Of a DNA stretch of 64,000 bases, positions 35,692 through 47,500 are shown piece after piece (positions within the stretch are counted from its first letter, which is position 1; every line of letters begins with the position of its first letter). The notes under the pieces were generated by a model that saw nothing but the letters and a program-made list of their open reading frames with translations, was not told where the DNA came from and made no database searches. Made by a program: the position numbers and the translations under genes. The DNA lies in the NCBI GenBank assembly GCA_001574975.1, contig KQ965733.1:127012-191011 (forward strand), written 5' to 3'. The stretch is from Gonapodya prolifera JEL478 (Eukaryota; Monoblepharomycota; Monoblepharidomycetes; Monoblepharidales; Gonapodyaceae).

Positions 35692-36632
35692 TCAGGCATC
35701 CGCACGACCTGCGAAAGCAGGCTGCCAAGTGCCACGTGCCACGATAAAACGAGTGAATAATTGTCTCGGGCGCCACTCAAGGACTTGACGGTATTGCGCC
35801 ACCACTCACTATTCAACGAAAAAAAGAGTGTACCCATGACGTACCCGTGCACGATCATGGCGAGCGTTGTCGTGTAGAGTCGTGGACACGTCTCGCGGCA
35901 TGCGTCGGCGGCGTGCATGAGCCATGCGGTGCCCAGACGCAAGGACGGTGCCCCCGATGAAGGAGACGACTGAGAGACCGCCAAAGAAAAGACCCCAGCT
36001 GGTACGGGAATGTCCATGGGTTGTTTGTTGTATCAGGATGTGCGTGAAAGTGCCAGAGGTCTTGAATATTTACATTCGCCTTACAGTCTCTGTGGACATA
36101 TATCGTCTCGGTCCCCGTGGTGTAGGTTGTATAAAGCCCACCACACCCTATTGTTCTTGAAGTTGTTCGGGAGTTTGGGATGGTCCTCGTCGAGCACTGC
36201 GCAAACCATTTCGCTGTTACGGCGAAAAAGGGGACGCAGGACGCAAGTGTGCAAAAGGAGATGAGGAACGTGCGGAGCGGGTATGCGTCGCACGACATTT
36301 CCTCCTTTGTGAGAACTAGCGTCGCTGTAAGGACCCAGATAGGAACGAGCTGCCACAAGGAAGGAGTGTGAAACATTCAAGTCTCACGTTAAAGCAACAT
36401 TCCAGGACGAGGCAACCACATTCGGCAACGGAGCATAGGCATACAGTGACGGTTTCCACGCTGGCTTCGCGGGATTCTTCTCCTGTCGATTTACAGCTGA
36501 TGGTGGAGTGGTGTTGGGGTTGTATACTTGGACAGCGAGCGTTTCGACGGCCGGCGCTGGCTGGGGCAAGGGTTCAAGCACGACGACTTCCGCCGTGCAT
36601 TCCGATGTTTGTTCCGTTGTTTGATCGGCCAT
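35692..36632 (-). CDS. Putative multi-pass membrane protein, exon model unresolved
   Basis: Unknown family. The ATG at 36632 begins a Thr/Glu/Pro-rich N-terminus (MADQTTEQTSECTAEV). Downstream, minus-strand frames show membrane-type segments: LVPIWVLTATLVLT, TFLISFCTLASCVPFF, then in another frame NNRVWWALYNLHH and GLFFGGLSVVSFIGG, and again in the first frame LYTTTLAMIVHGYVMGTLFF. One intron (about 36016-36088) keeps either frame pair consistent, but no good splice site explains a change from the first frame to the second and back. A terminal join at about 35707-35800 gives a stop at 35692. Either one of the frame pairs is spurious, or two compensating frame changes exist in the gene or assembly. 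The coding strand itself is fairly safe; the protein is not. Confidence 0.45.
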
Positions 36633-36921
36633 CTTGCAAGTAACAATACGATCCAGGAAGCAAAAGATTTGACTTCCCTTGCTTCATTGTGTTTGCCTAC
36701 AGTCGCGTGCCGTGGACGCAGGATTCGTGCTGGAGTTGAGTGGGATCGACACATGTCAGCTGATGGTTGAGTTGGTTTGCCCGCATTGAGATGCTTGAAC
36801 AGGAGGAGCAAGATACGGGGAGACTCCAGCAAAGGGAGATGTGGATAAGAGTTAAACATATATATCGCCGCAGAGATACATGTGATCCTTCGTCCCGGCA
36901 CGGCTAAAATAGTACTAGCCA

Positions 36922-39900
36922 ATGGCAACTGGTGACGAAGCAGCAAACACAGAGACAGGCCGACGAGCAGAGCGGAAAACGGGTGAGTGATCGGGCTGCA
37001 GGCGAGGAGGAGAGAGCGAAACACGGGTGACTCAGCGGAGGGGTATTGGATGGAGATGCAAAGATGATGAGGTCAGGGAAACCTAGAAACAGAGCTTTGA
37101 ACAATGGATTCGCTACGTCCTTGTGCAGATGCGCGCGTGAATGCCACTGATTCGCCTTGTTTTGCTCTTCAGTTGCCGCAACCTCGCGAGGAGGATCGAT
37201 CGACGGCACTACACCGACTTCCGCATCCCCTGCGACACCATCTGCAACGGCTGCAACATCGTCCTCATCTGTATCTGCGTCCGCTTTCAAGGCCGCTCTC
37301 GTGCAGCGCAGGTCGTCGCTGTCGACAAACCATTCGCAGTCGGCTGCATCATCACCCGCAAACTCACCCGCCAACTCTCCAGCCCCACCAACTCCACCTT
37401 TACTACCCGCAACACCTACGCACGCTGAACCCGCATCCGTATCCCGCTCTCCCTCGCTCCTCTCGTCGCTGCTCTCGCAAGCACACATCACCGCCGGTCG
37501 GGCAGTCGACGCTTTCAACACGCTAGGAATGCCCGTCGCATCTGTCCCCCCTTCCCAACTTCAACCTGCGGAGACCACTCCATCTCTCCCAGTCGACTCG
37601 GCCACCGCCCACATTCTTCCCGACTCCAACCTCGTCTCGTCCCTCCCATCCGAACCACCCTCCCTCCACATCTCGTCCGACTCCAGTACAGTCTCCACTC
37701 CGCCGAGCTCCCACGACTCGGCCTCTCTGCCGCGCCGAGGTCCCATCCCGCTCGTCGTTGTCTCCCGCACGCTCACCAACGACCCGTCGAGGGAAGCTTC
37801 AGTGCGTGCAGTTACGGCACCTGGCGCCGAAACCCCGTCGCCATCACCTTCACCGTCCCCGTCCCCGTCATCTTCTCTCCAACCCACGCCGGCGCCGCCT
37901 CCCCAGAAACGAGCTCCCCCAGATGATTCCGGACCCGTTGTAACCATTCTCGACGACGGTTTATCATCGCCACCTATCAGGGCCTCCTCACCCCGGCCAA
38001 GGGCGACCAAGGACGAGAAGGATGCGCTGCAACGCTTCCAGATTTCTGCTGATCAGAGCGAAGGACAGGTGCGTTGGTCGCTCGTGGCCACGGGGGGTTA
38101 CAAAGAGCGAAACAACGATGCCAAGTGAACCGTGTGCTTCCATTTTATTAGCCACCGGCTTCCTCGCACCTCACAAAGGACTCCGCCTCACTACAGCCCT
38201 CCTCCCCACCCGCACCGGCACCCCTCGCGCAAGCAGCGCCCGCCCACCGCGCGCACTCGGGCCTCATCCTTCCCTTTTTCCACCGCGACGCGTCACCGAC
38301 GCCCTCCATCGACCCCTCCGATCCCTCCGCCTCGGCCCTACTGTCCGCGTCCCGTGCCCACCGCCGCTCAAAGTCCTGGTCGCTCTCCTTCGTCAAGCGC
38401 GGGAGGTCCCGGTCGCGGGGGCCCGACGCCAACTCAGGTCGGGACGCAGGATCAGGAGCAGGAGCAGGCGAAGCTCAGGCCGCGACGGAAGCGGGCGCCG
38501 GCATGCGCACCCAGACCGCAACCACGAGCCTTCCGAATCTCCGGTCCGCGATCGGGGGCCAGGCAGGAGCGCATCCCGACGCAGAGTCGTCCTCCGCTCC
38601 CGGGTCGGTCCTGTTAGAGAGCGCCGAGGGCTCGGCCCGCTCGATTGGTCTTCGGATGGTGTCCGACTCGGCTCTCGGGAAGACTTCTGGGGGCTCCAAA
38701 GAACGCGCCGAGTCTCTGGACCGCGGGCGTGGCCGGTCAAAGGCCCGCGGGGTCCGCGAAGCTCTGCACAAGGGCCTCGAGGCGGCGCAGAAGGCCGTGA
38801 GCAGGAGAGGAAGTAGGAGGGGGAGCGTGGACAAAGACGTGGACAAGGGCAAGGACGAGACAGATGGAGAAAGGCAAGGAAGGGATTGGGACGGGAAGGG
38901 GAAGCGCAGGAGAAGTGGCAGCGCAGGAAGCGTAGCTTCAGGTGAGTTCGTTACTGATCAATGTCCTTGCTGGTGGTTGATATGTGATTCACCCAACGGT
39001 GTTTTTACTCTCCAGTGGTATCCCGACCGTTGAAAGATGGTGTTCCCGCCCCCGTGATCCCGGAGCCCACCATTGCGTCGCCCTCCCCGATTTTATCTGC
39101 ACACAAACCGCCAAGCTCTGCCTCTGGGAGTTCCGACTCTCCTGTGCTGAGCGACCCCCGCGCAGCCACCTTGCCTCTTCCCCGGGGCCATCAATCACAC
39201 CTAGCATCGGCGCCCATCGTTCGCTCTGCCTCTGTGCCGTCCTCCACCAGCGACTCTCCAGGCCCATTATCTGGTCCACCATCGGTCCACCCGGAACCCC
39301 CTTCAGCCTCCTCAAGCCCCTCGCTGACATCGTCCCCTCTCCCCCTGCGGCCTCCCAGCCCGGCGCCCAGCACGGCATCGCGCGTGAGTGCGACGTGGCC
39401 GCGTAAAGCGACGATCACGCATCCCCCAGATCATCCAGAGCGTGCGGTGGTGACGTACGCAAGCGCGCACAGGAATAAAGAGTTCCATGCGTTGTTTGGG
39501 CAGTCAGGGATACATTCAGGGGAGGTGCTGGTTGATCATTACTCGGTCAGTTACTACAAGGAAGGTGAGTAAGGAAAAAGCCGGTCGCAATGTGTTGAGA
39601 TTTTGAACGCTTGTCGACCGCCTCCGCTTAGCGTACCTTCCTATGACGGGTCGCATGTATATCGCAGAGCGCCACGTTTGCTTCTGGAGCATGTTTATGG
39701 AGAGGGTGAGTCATGCTGAGCAGGATCCATATATGTAACAAACGTGTCACCATTTTACTTGCAGCTTGTTGTTGACTTTTCCGAGGTGAGGGCATTGGAG
39801 AAAAAGTTTACGGCGTTCGTGGTGCCGAATGCAATTGAGATCAGCATGACGGACGGAACAGTGAGTACGCCGAGACCTACTCTTATCTTTGGGATTCAAG

Positions 39901-41609
39901 TCAGAAGTACTTTGCTGACGAAATTTCGCCTGCTGATGTCTGACGCCCAAACCCTCTCGTAACCACCGATCTGCCTTTGAACAACGCACCGTTGCCATTT
40001 GAAACAGAATCACTTCTTTGCTGGCTTCGCCACGTTTCCCCTGCGTGACCAAGCGTTCGATGTGCTTGAATCTACCATCCGTCGCTTCCGAGAGCACCTC
40101 ATTGCGGACGAGGACAGCGATGGAAGCAGCGTGTCTGCGCTTGAAGACAGTACAGACGCCGAGGATGACGACATCGCGGGGGCGGTTGAACCGGGGAATT
40201 CGTCGAGTGAAGGGAGCGAGGAAGAGAAGGAGAAGGACAAAAAGGTGCCTTTTCGGAGTGGTGATGCAGAACCAGCTGTCGGGCAGGTGCATGCGCAGGC
40301 GCAAGGGTTGTCTGGTAAATCGAGCGAAGCCGCAGCGGTGGCATCTACAGTGCAGGCGGTTTCCGTAGCGGCGAGCGGGGTGGCTTCTGTGCCAGCCACA
40401 CAGGCTCTGGCAGCTGCAAGCGCGAATAATGCGGCTGGCTCACTGACTGTTCGGCGGCCATCATCGTTCCGCACGGGTGACTCTGGTGACCTCGATGGAT
40501 CCCCAACAGAAGACGGGGAGAGACAGAGCTTGATGAGCAAAGTGTCGAGTGTGAAAAAGCTGCTGACGGGGGCGAGACCGGAAAGATCGTCGAGGGACGC
40601 GGTCACATTCGACAAAGAGTTGCCAAAGAAGTCAAAGCGGAAGAAACGCAAGAGCGAATCCAACGGAGGAGCGGATGGAGCCGATCTGAGTGCATTTCCG
40701 GCACCCTCTTCGTGTGCGTGCACAGACCATGATACAGCGGCGCTTAAGTGGGACTTGACTCTGCCAGTGTCGCTTCCCCGGTTGTTTAACAAGATTTTTG
40801 GACCGGGCTCTGAGGAGCTCGGCAGGACACTCATTGAAGACCGCCGCCAATTCCGAGACTTTCACCAGACCCAAGCTTGGACCCCCACGAATGGCAATGG
40901 CTCATTCGGAACATTACTCGAGGGTTCCAAGCGAAACTTTGAGTGGATCGTACCCCTTGCCGGTCCGATTGGGCCAAACAAAACACGCAACCTCCAGGAA
41001 GAGCTGATTGTGCGGGCGTCGGACTCCTTTGTGACTGTGCGATTAACTGGAAACGTGCCGGACGTTCCCGGTGGAGATACTTTTCGCAACGTCGCAACAG
41101 TTTGTCTGATGCACAGCAAACCTTTGCGCAAGCCTGGTGGCAAAGCAGTTGCGCAGACACGGATTCGGATCTCTGCAATGGTGAATTTCATCAAATCTTC
41201 GTGGGTCAAGAGTCTTATTGAGTCCAATAGCTTGGGGGGACTGAAAGCCCATTACAATGACTTGGAGGTGATTTTGAAGGAGTGGCTGGAGAAGGAACCC
41301 GAGCCTGAAGTGCAGGTTGGGGGAAAGGATGTCGAGGTGGAGGAGCGCGCTCCCGTGGTGTCCGTCCCCAGCGAGGTGTTGGCTCCACCTGTGAAGGAGC
41401 GTTTCGGCGAGAAGCTTACTTCTCGCCTATCGGGTATTTTGGGGTTGTTTGGAAAGCTGCTCACGGCGAAGAACGTCTCCACGGTTCTTCTATACCTGGC
41501 GGTCGTCGCTCATTTCTTTTTACTGTGGAAGCTTGTCGCGGTGCTGGTCGATATTCGAGATCTTTTGAAAGACGCTAATGTCCTACCAAAACTACATTTG
41601 GACAGTTAG
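36922..41609 (+). CDS. GRAM/VASt-domain sterol-transfer protein (LAM/Ysp2/GRAMD1 type)
   Basis: ER-anchored protein that moves sterol at membrane contact sites in its family. Seven exons: 36922-36982, 37173-38068, about 38194-38941, 39015-39565, about 39632-39709, about 39765-39860 and about 40009-41609; about 1,350 residues. The first 700 residues are Ser/Pro/Thr-rich and likely disordered, with basic patches. The GRAM domain follows (KEFHALFGQSG, EVLVDHYSVSYYKE, YLPMTGRMYIAERHVCFW, FFAGFATFPLRDQAFDVL). After another Ser-rich linker comes the VASt sterol-binding domain (LPRLFNKIFGPGSEELGRTL, ETQAWTP-like FHQTQAWTP, RISAMVNFIKSSWVKSLIES). A single membrane span sits near the end (VSTVLLYLAVVAHFFLLWKL), followed by about 25 lumenal or cytosolic residues. 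Domain order matches Lam6/GRAMD1. The first exon join (KT-VAATSRGG) was chosen because donor, acceptor and phase agree and no ATG lies in frame within exon 2. Confidence 0.9.
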
Positions 41610-42112
41610 ACATGTAAATTTCCAGTTTCTGCATTTTCTAATGAAGGTTTTTGCGAAGTTACGGTTATTTTATTGGAGAATGCTTAATGCCTTCAATTCA
41701 AAAAGTCAGCTCCATACAAATAAAGCGATGCTGAGAGGAACAAGGAAAGTTGGTGAGCGGCGGGTTTCAATGACCAAAGCCCGGCGAATTACTCTAGGTC
41801 TTTTCAACGAGGTAACCCACCCCTATATCAACCCAAACCCATCGGCCACTCTTTCAACTGCCACAGGTTGAACACTGTGAGTTGGGGTCGGGCGCACGAT
41901 CTGACGTGGAAATCTTTGGGAATTGACCGCCGATGGCAGTCCATCTCAATTGCAACGCCGGGATTCCCACACGAGCTCACGGGCGCTGGAAATGAGATCT
42001 CACCGGACAAAAAGGGACGATGCTTGCCGCGAGCAGTCCATTATTGGAAAATCGTCGTTCTATTGGCCATCGTACTCATCACCGTTCATCACCTCATCAG
42101 CATCGTAACAAT
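41610..42112. other. Intergenic spacer
   Basis: Tail of the sterol-transfer gene and promoter of the hydroxyacid oxidase gene. AT-rich in its first 150 bases; no supported gene or RNA. Confidence 0.5.
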
Positions 42113-43934
42113 ATGTCTGGCAAACTACAACCCACACCAGAGTTTTTAGAATGGGAGGCCAACTTCATGCCCGTGTGCGTGAATGACCTTGTGGGTGTGT
42201 TCGGGCGTTGATAGCTCCACTATTGTCCTTAACGCTGCCATGACAGATTCCTTACTGCGAACGGAGGTTGAAGCCTGCCTTCTGGGAGCACATTCGCGAT
42301 GGTGCGATGGACGGCGAAACCAACAGGAACAACGTGGACGTTGTGAGTCTCTTTGTCCTTGTCGTAGCATCTGGTGTCAATTGACTGACTGACCCACGTC
42401 CGATCGTTCACCCCTGCAGTACAAGAAAATCCGGATTCGCCCGCGAGTGCTTCGTGATGTCTCTAACATTGACACCACCGTTAAGTTCTTTGGCCACACT
42501 TGTACGTGTTCTCTGCCGATCCGATGCGGACAATGTGGTGATGGTCTCATTCTCCTTGTGATTGGTAGTCGCTAGCCCAATTGGCTTGTCGCCCACTGGT
42601 TCCGTTCAAATGTGCCACCCCGAAGGGGAGAAAGTTTTTGCCCGTACTGTTGCGAAAATGGTAAGTGGAGAGACATCCTTTCGCTCTTCAAACATTCTCT
42701 GATCGTATTTCTTCCAGAACCAAGCCTACGTGAGTTACCCCATGACCTCTTTTGATAACAGCCTTATTTCTTATCTCGGAGTCTCGAACCAAACACCAGA
42801 TGTGTTCAACGGCCACCACGGTTTCGCTCGAAGATGTTGCCGCGGAGGCTCGCGGCGTTCCCGACTACCCATTCGCCAAGACCGCGCACATCCCGAACCT
42901 TTTTTTCCAACTCTATGTCTTTGGTGACAAGAAGGTGACCGAGGCGCTCGTTAAGCGTGCTGAACGGGAGGGCTACACCGCGATGGTTGTGACTGTGGAC
43001 ACCCCCCGCCTGGGTCGTCGCCTGACGCTTATTCGACGCCCTGGAGAGCTCGGCAAGCGCGTGTGGGCCAACTTTGAAACCAAGGATTCGGACCCGACCA
43101 AGTTTGCCAACAAGGGCGGCAACCTTGGTCTGAGCTCCAACTTCTCGGACACGCTCAACTGGGACTCGGACATTAAATGGCTTCGGAGCATTACTAAGCT
43201 ACCGATTGTTTTGAAGGGTATCATGAGCGGAGAGGTGGGGTCGATTCTTGGCATCTGTTTGATGGAAGATTGTGATCTAACTCAACATTCAATTCATTCA
43301 TTCCAGGACGCTGAATTGGCCATCAAAGCGGGCGTAGACGGTATCTACGTGAGTCATTTTCGAACTGACGGAACCCCTCGAGTGTCGATTTTAATGGTCT
43401 TCTGTGGCGTTAGGTTTCAAACCACGGTGGTCGCCAGCTCGACACCATCCCAGCCACTCTCGAGGTGTTGCCCGAGATTGCCCGTGTTGCCAAGGGCAAG
43501 ATCCCAATCATGTTTGGTGAGTGTTTGTTCGCAAACGGCACTCAAAAGAAGCCCTCGCTCAGGCATATTCTATTCAGACGGAGGTGTCAGAAAGGGCACT
43601 GATGTTTTCAAGGCCCTTGCTCTTGGTGCTGAGTATGTGTTTCTGAAGTTTGTTCGTTGTGTTACACTGATGATAACCTCGCAAACTGCAGCTACGTTTT
43701 CATCGGCCGTCCAGCACTGTACGGTCTCACCTGGAACGGAGAGGAAGGTATCGAGCAAGTGTTGAAGTGAGTAATGTGCCGCGTCTTGCAATTGTCCGGT
43801 GTGTGTCTGACAGACTTGTTCGAAGCTGGCTCAACGAGGAACTGCGACTTGCCATGGTTCTTGCTGGTACCACATCCATCAAGGACATCTCAAAGGCTTT
43901 CGTGAGGCATGAGAGCGAGTACTGGAAGCTCTAG
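42113..43934 (+). CDS. FMN-dependent 2-hydroxyacid oxidase/dehydrogenase
   Basis: TIM-barrel flavoprotein of the glycolate oxidase/L-lactate dehydrogenase family, oxidising an L-2-hydroxyacid; substrate not fixed by sequence. There is no cytochrome b5 domain, so it is not a flavocytochrome b2. About ten exons, one of them a 12-base microexon (42718-42729, coding NQAY). Motifs: IRIRPRVLRDVSNIDTT, FASPIGLSPTGSVQMCHPEG, TATTVSLEDVAAEA, LFFQLYVFGD, VVTVDTPRLGRR, the active-site lysine in LPIVLKGI, the catalytic His/Arg in VSNHGGRQLD, the FMN phosphate site FDGGVRKGTDVFKALALGA and FIGRPALYGLTW. The N-terminal region aligns as FWEHIRDGAMD where plant glycolate oxidase has VYDYYASGAED, so the substrate-binding Tyr24 appears to be His, if that exon is right. 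No peroxisomal SKL-type end: the protein ends in EYWKL. Length about 385. Confidence 0.9.
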
Positions 43935-44521
43935 AGCAATTTATTATCAACTCTGAATTATCAATGAATGTGTGGCTATGCAAATAGAATTATTGTACAA
44001 CATCATTTTGCATTCCTCGTCCAACTCTCTGCAACTCGTTTGCGAATCCAGGGGACAGTAAACACGTGATAAAGCAAACACTCTTCAGATGGCAACATCC
44101 GTGGTTAAAACAACGCTCAGCCGCTTCGCACATCAAAACCACAGTTTGACGTACACTAAGGAAACAAAGGAGGTGGATGTGCGAACGAGCTTGTCACCCT
44201 CCGGACGCCCGCACGCGCGCACACGCAGATATGTAATGACAGTTGTCTGCAAAATAAAAGACGTTTCTCAATAGTATGCTCCAAAAGATTGAGGACACAA
44301 TTTAGCACCCGAGATGTCGATGTGCGCGCACCACACCTGCTTGCCACGTTACCTTGACATTCCTGCTTGCAGATTATACTTCCACTTTCCATTTCAGTTC
44401 GGCAGCTTCATACTCCCTTGGCCGGCAGATGTATTTTTGCCGAACCCGCGTGACCGCAGTAACGTGAAGACCACCACAATGAATTCGGCAGCGCACTGAG
44501 AAAAGATACGAGGAGGCAGCG
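43935..44521. other. Intergenic spacer
   Basis: About 590 bases between two plus-strand genes; should contain the 3' end of the oxidase gene and the promoter of the SMG5-like gene. No supported coding frame or RNA. Confidence 0.5.
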
Positions 44522-47500
44522 ATGGGCGACGACAGGACAAAGATCAACGCGACGGCAGTGCTGCGGTGGGTGCACGGGGGGGGCAGCATGGGCGAGGCCT
44601 CCACTCACACTCACTCCTCACTCTGCACCCACGCGGCAACTGCAGCGACATCGCGCGCGAGGAGGCAGCGCTCAAGGATTTCGAGACACGGGCGCGCGCT
44701 GGCGGGCAGGGCAGGAAGGGCGGCAGCGGCGAGGACGGGGCTCTTGCACAGCAGATCTACGACAGCAGATGCATGTGGGTGGGCGGGGCGGTCGCTCTCT
44801 CCTCGCGCAGTCGAATGCACCGCTCACACACTCGCGTGCCACCCCCGAACAGCCTCGAGGCGCTGTACGAGGACGTCATTCTCAGCGACCCGCACACGGC
44901 GGACATGAGGGGTATCGAGGACAGACTGTGGACCGTGGTGTTCTACGCGCGCGTCGACGAGCTGAGAGCCGTCATCAAGAGCGTGCGTGGTGCCGCGCTG
45001 CCCCTGTGCCTCTGCCACCTTACCCATCTCCCATCGAAACCCGAAACCCCCGTCCCAACCAGAAACGCTCCAACCCCACCACCGCAACGCTCCTCCTGCA
45101 CGACCACATCGCCCACGCGTCTGCCTTCTACCAATTACTCATCCACTCTGTGCGCACCCGCGCAGCCATCCAGGGTGACATGCACTCCCTTGTTCGCGCC
45201 GCAGTCGACAGATTCGTGCGGGACCTTCCCGCTCAGACTCAGACGGCCTCAGCCTCAACCATCGCAATCGCAATCGCCCAGCCCGCGTCCTCGCTACCAG
45301 CAAGCACGCCCTCGCCACCTCACCAGCACATCATGGCAGTCGCGTCCCGCCAGCAACGACATCCGCACGACCTCGCACTCGATACCATTCACAGGTCGCT
45401 CATATACCTCGGAGATCTCGGTGCGTATGAATCGGGGGATGCAGGCTGAAGAGCGATGATATGGCAGGGAGAGTGGAGCGCCAAAGGCTGAGGAGACCGG
45501 CCAAGTGTCGGCAGGCAAGGAGCGTGTTCTCTCGTGACCTGGATGGAAAGCATGGAAGGTCAAGGAGTCCACCAGAGGCAAAGCATGAAGACGCGGGGCG
45601 TACATTGACCCCAAGTTGCTTGGTGCGCAGAGCTCCCAGAGGAGTGGAGCGGGGGCGACGCAACCCTACGGGGGCCTTACTTCGAGCGATAGAGCGCAAA
45701 CAGACGGGATCAAAAGTACGGGTGATTAATAGGACGAGCGTGTCAGCAAAGTCGTGGGAGGCGGACTAGAGGAACGTATCAAAGACGCTACGGCGGTCCT
45801 CAAGTGCACAGGAATGAGGGCCTTGAGTCCGATTCTGACGCAACAGGAGTCAGGCAAGACGCAACAGAGCGGGAGTGTTTCTCACGGGACATGGACGACG
45901 ACACAGCAATTTTCATAACCAGAAACGGGAGCACTGGCCAAACACTCCGCTATTTGAGCCGTCCACCGGCACCACGTCACAACACAGCTAACCCGGTTTC
46001 ACTCCTTCCTCCGACACCCGACACCCCGACACCCCCACAGCCCGTTACCGCCTCCTCACCCCCCTTCCCTCCCCCGGCCCCGGTGCCCCGGCGGCACCCA
46101 CCCCCCTCGCCGACCGCGACTGGTACGTCCCGCGAGCGCTGTACCGCCGCGCCCTCCTGGTGAAGCCTGGCAGCGCCAAGGCGTGCGCGCAGCTGGCGAT
46201 TGTGGCGGGGTATGGCGGCGTTGATTGGGATGTGGCGTATTGGAATGCCGTGGGGTGAGTCTGTGGGGGTGGGGTTAGTGGGATGAGGCATCTGTTCGAG
46301 CTCAATTGTCACACCTATCCCAACCCAGCGCCACCATGCCCCACGCCCCGACCCAAGCCCGCGACAACCTCAAGGCGTTTTACCTCAACAACGGCCAGCG
46401 TCTGATCGACTTGTCCAACGGGGAGTGAGTTGTGCCTTACGTGGGCCGTTCGATGTCGAGGTCGTTTCGCATTCTTACGCTCCGTCCCACCTTCCCCGGC
46501 GCGGTCACGACAACCCCAACCTCCGACGTCAAATCTTAGAATGTCAGAAGATGGCGCTGTGTCGCGACTGCTGAACGTGCATAGAGCGCTCGTGTACTAC
46601 AACTTGACGCCTGCAGAGTGGGTTGACGCTGAAGTTCTTTGGTCTTCTTACTTGGGCTGATGTCACTCTTTCCTCTCCTCTTCTGCCCCCCCAACCGCCG
46701 CCACCACCACACCCCACCCCAAACCTGTTCCGCGCGAACCATAGAGAAATCCGGCTTCTGCACGACTCCGCCAGTCCCGCCCTAGACCACCTCGTGCTCA
46801 CTACCACGCCCGACACCGTGTACGATCGCGCCATGGCCCTTAAGAAGGTCCTCGTACCGCTGTTATTGGCGGTAGGAGAACTCAGCGCGAGGTTCAAGGT
46901 CGAGAGTGTGTGTCTCTTTTGCGTTGGGGTTTGGTGGGGAGAAGAGCTCTGGTTGATCGTTGTTGTGTTTTGTTTCTCCTCTTTATTTGCACGCGTGCCC
47001 AACATCTCCACCAAACCCGCCTACCACCATCCTCGCACCGCCGCAAACAGCCCAAGTCTCTATCAAGCAAACCATCCGCAACCTCGAATCCATGACCGTA
47101 TGTCTCATCTTCCGGGCGCTTGAGCTGTGCATGCATGTCGTGTCTTCCTTTCCCTCCCTCCTCGCCGCACTCGAGGGCTCTCTGGACCTCGAAGGTCCAG
47201 ACGCCATGGCCGTGGACGGGAACGAGGTTGCCGAGAACTCCGCGGCAATGCTCGAGATGCTGGTTCCCGTCTCCGTCGTGTCTACTTGGATGATGGCAGA
47301 GGGGAACGCAGAGACTGTGCAGGCCGCGCAAGGGTATACGGGGTGGGTGGGGGAGGCAGGAAAGGATGGAGGGTTGGTGGCAAAGGTGAGACTGGTTGGG
47401 AGTCGGGGTGGTTATGACCTCGACATTTTTGTCGTTGGGACGTTATTTCCTGCACCACAGTGTCGCATCTCCTTCTTCAAATCTCTCGCCGCGCTGCTCA

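Noticed and set aside
38022-38816. Arg/Pro-rich plus-strand frame of 264 codons
   Set aside because: Out-of-frame shadow of exon 3 of the sterol-transfer gene; starts across a splice junction.
45461-45769. Open frame in the long SMG5-like intron
   Set aside because: No recognisable family and no splice sites that add it in frame; kept only as a feature of the intron.
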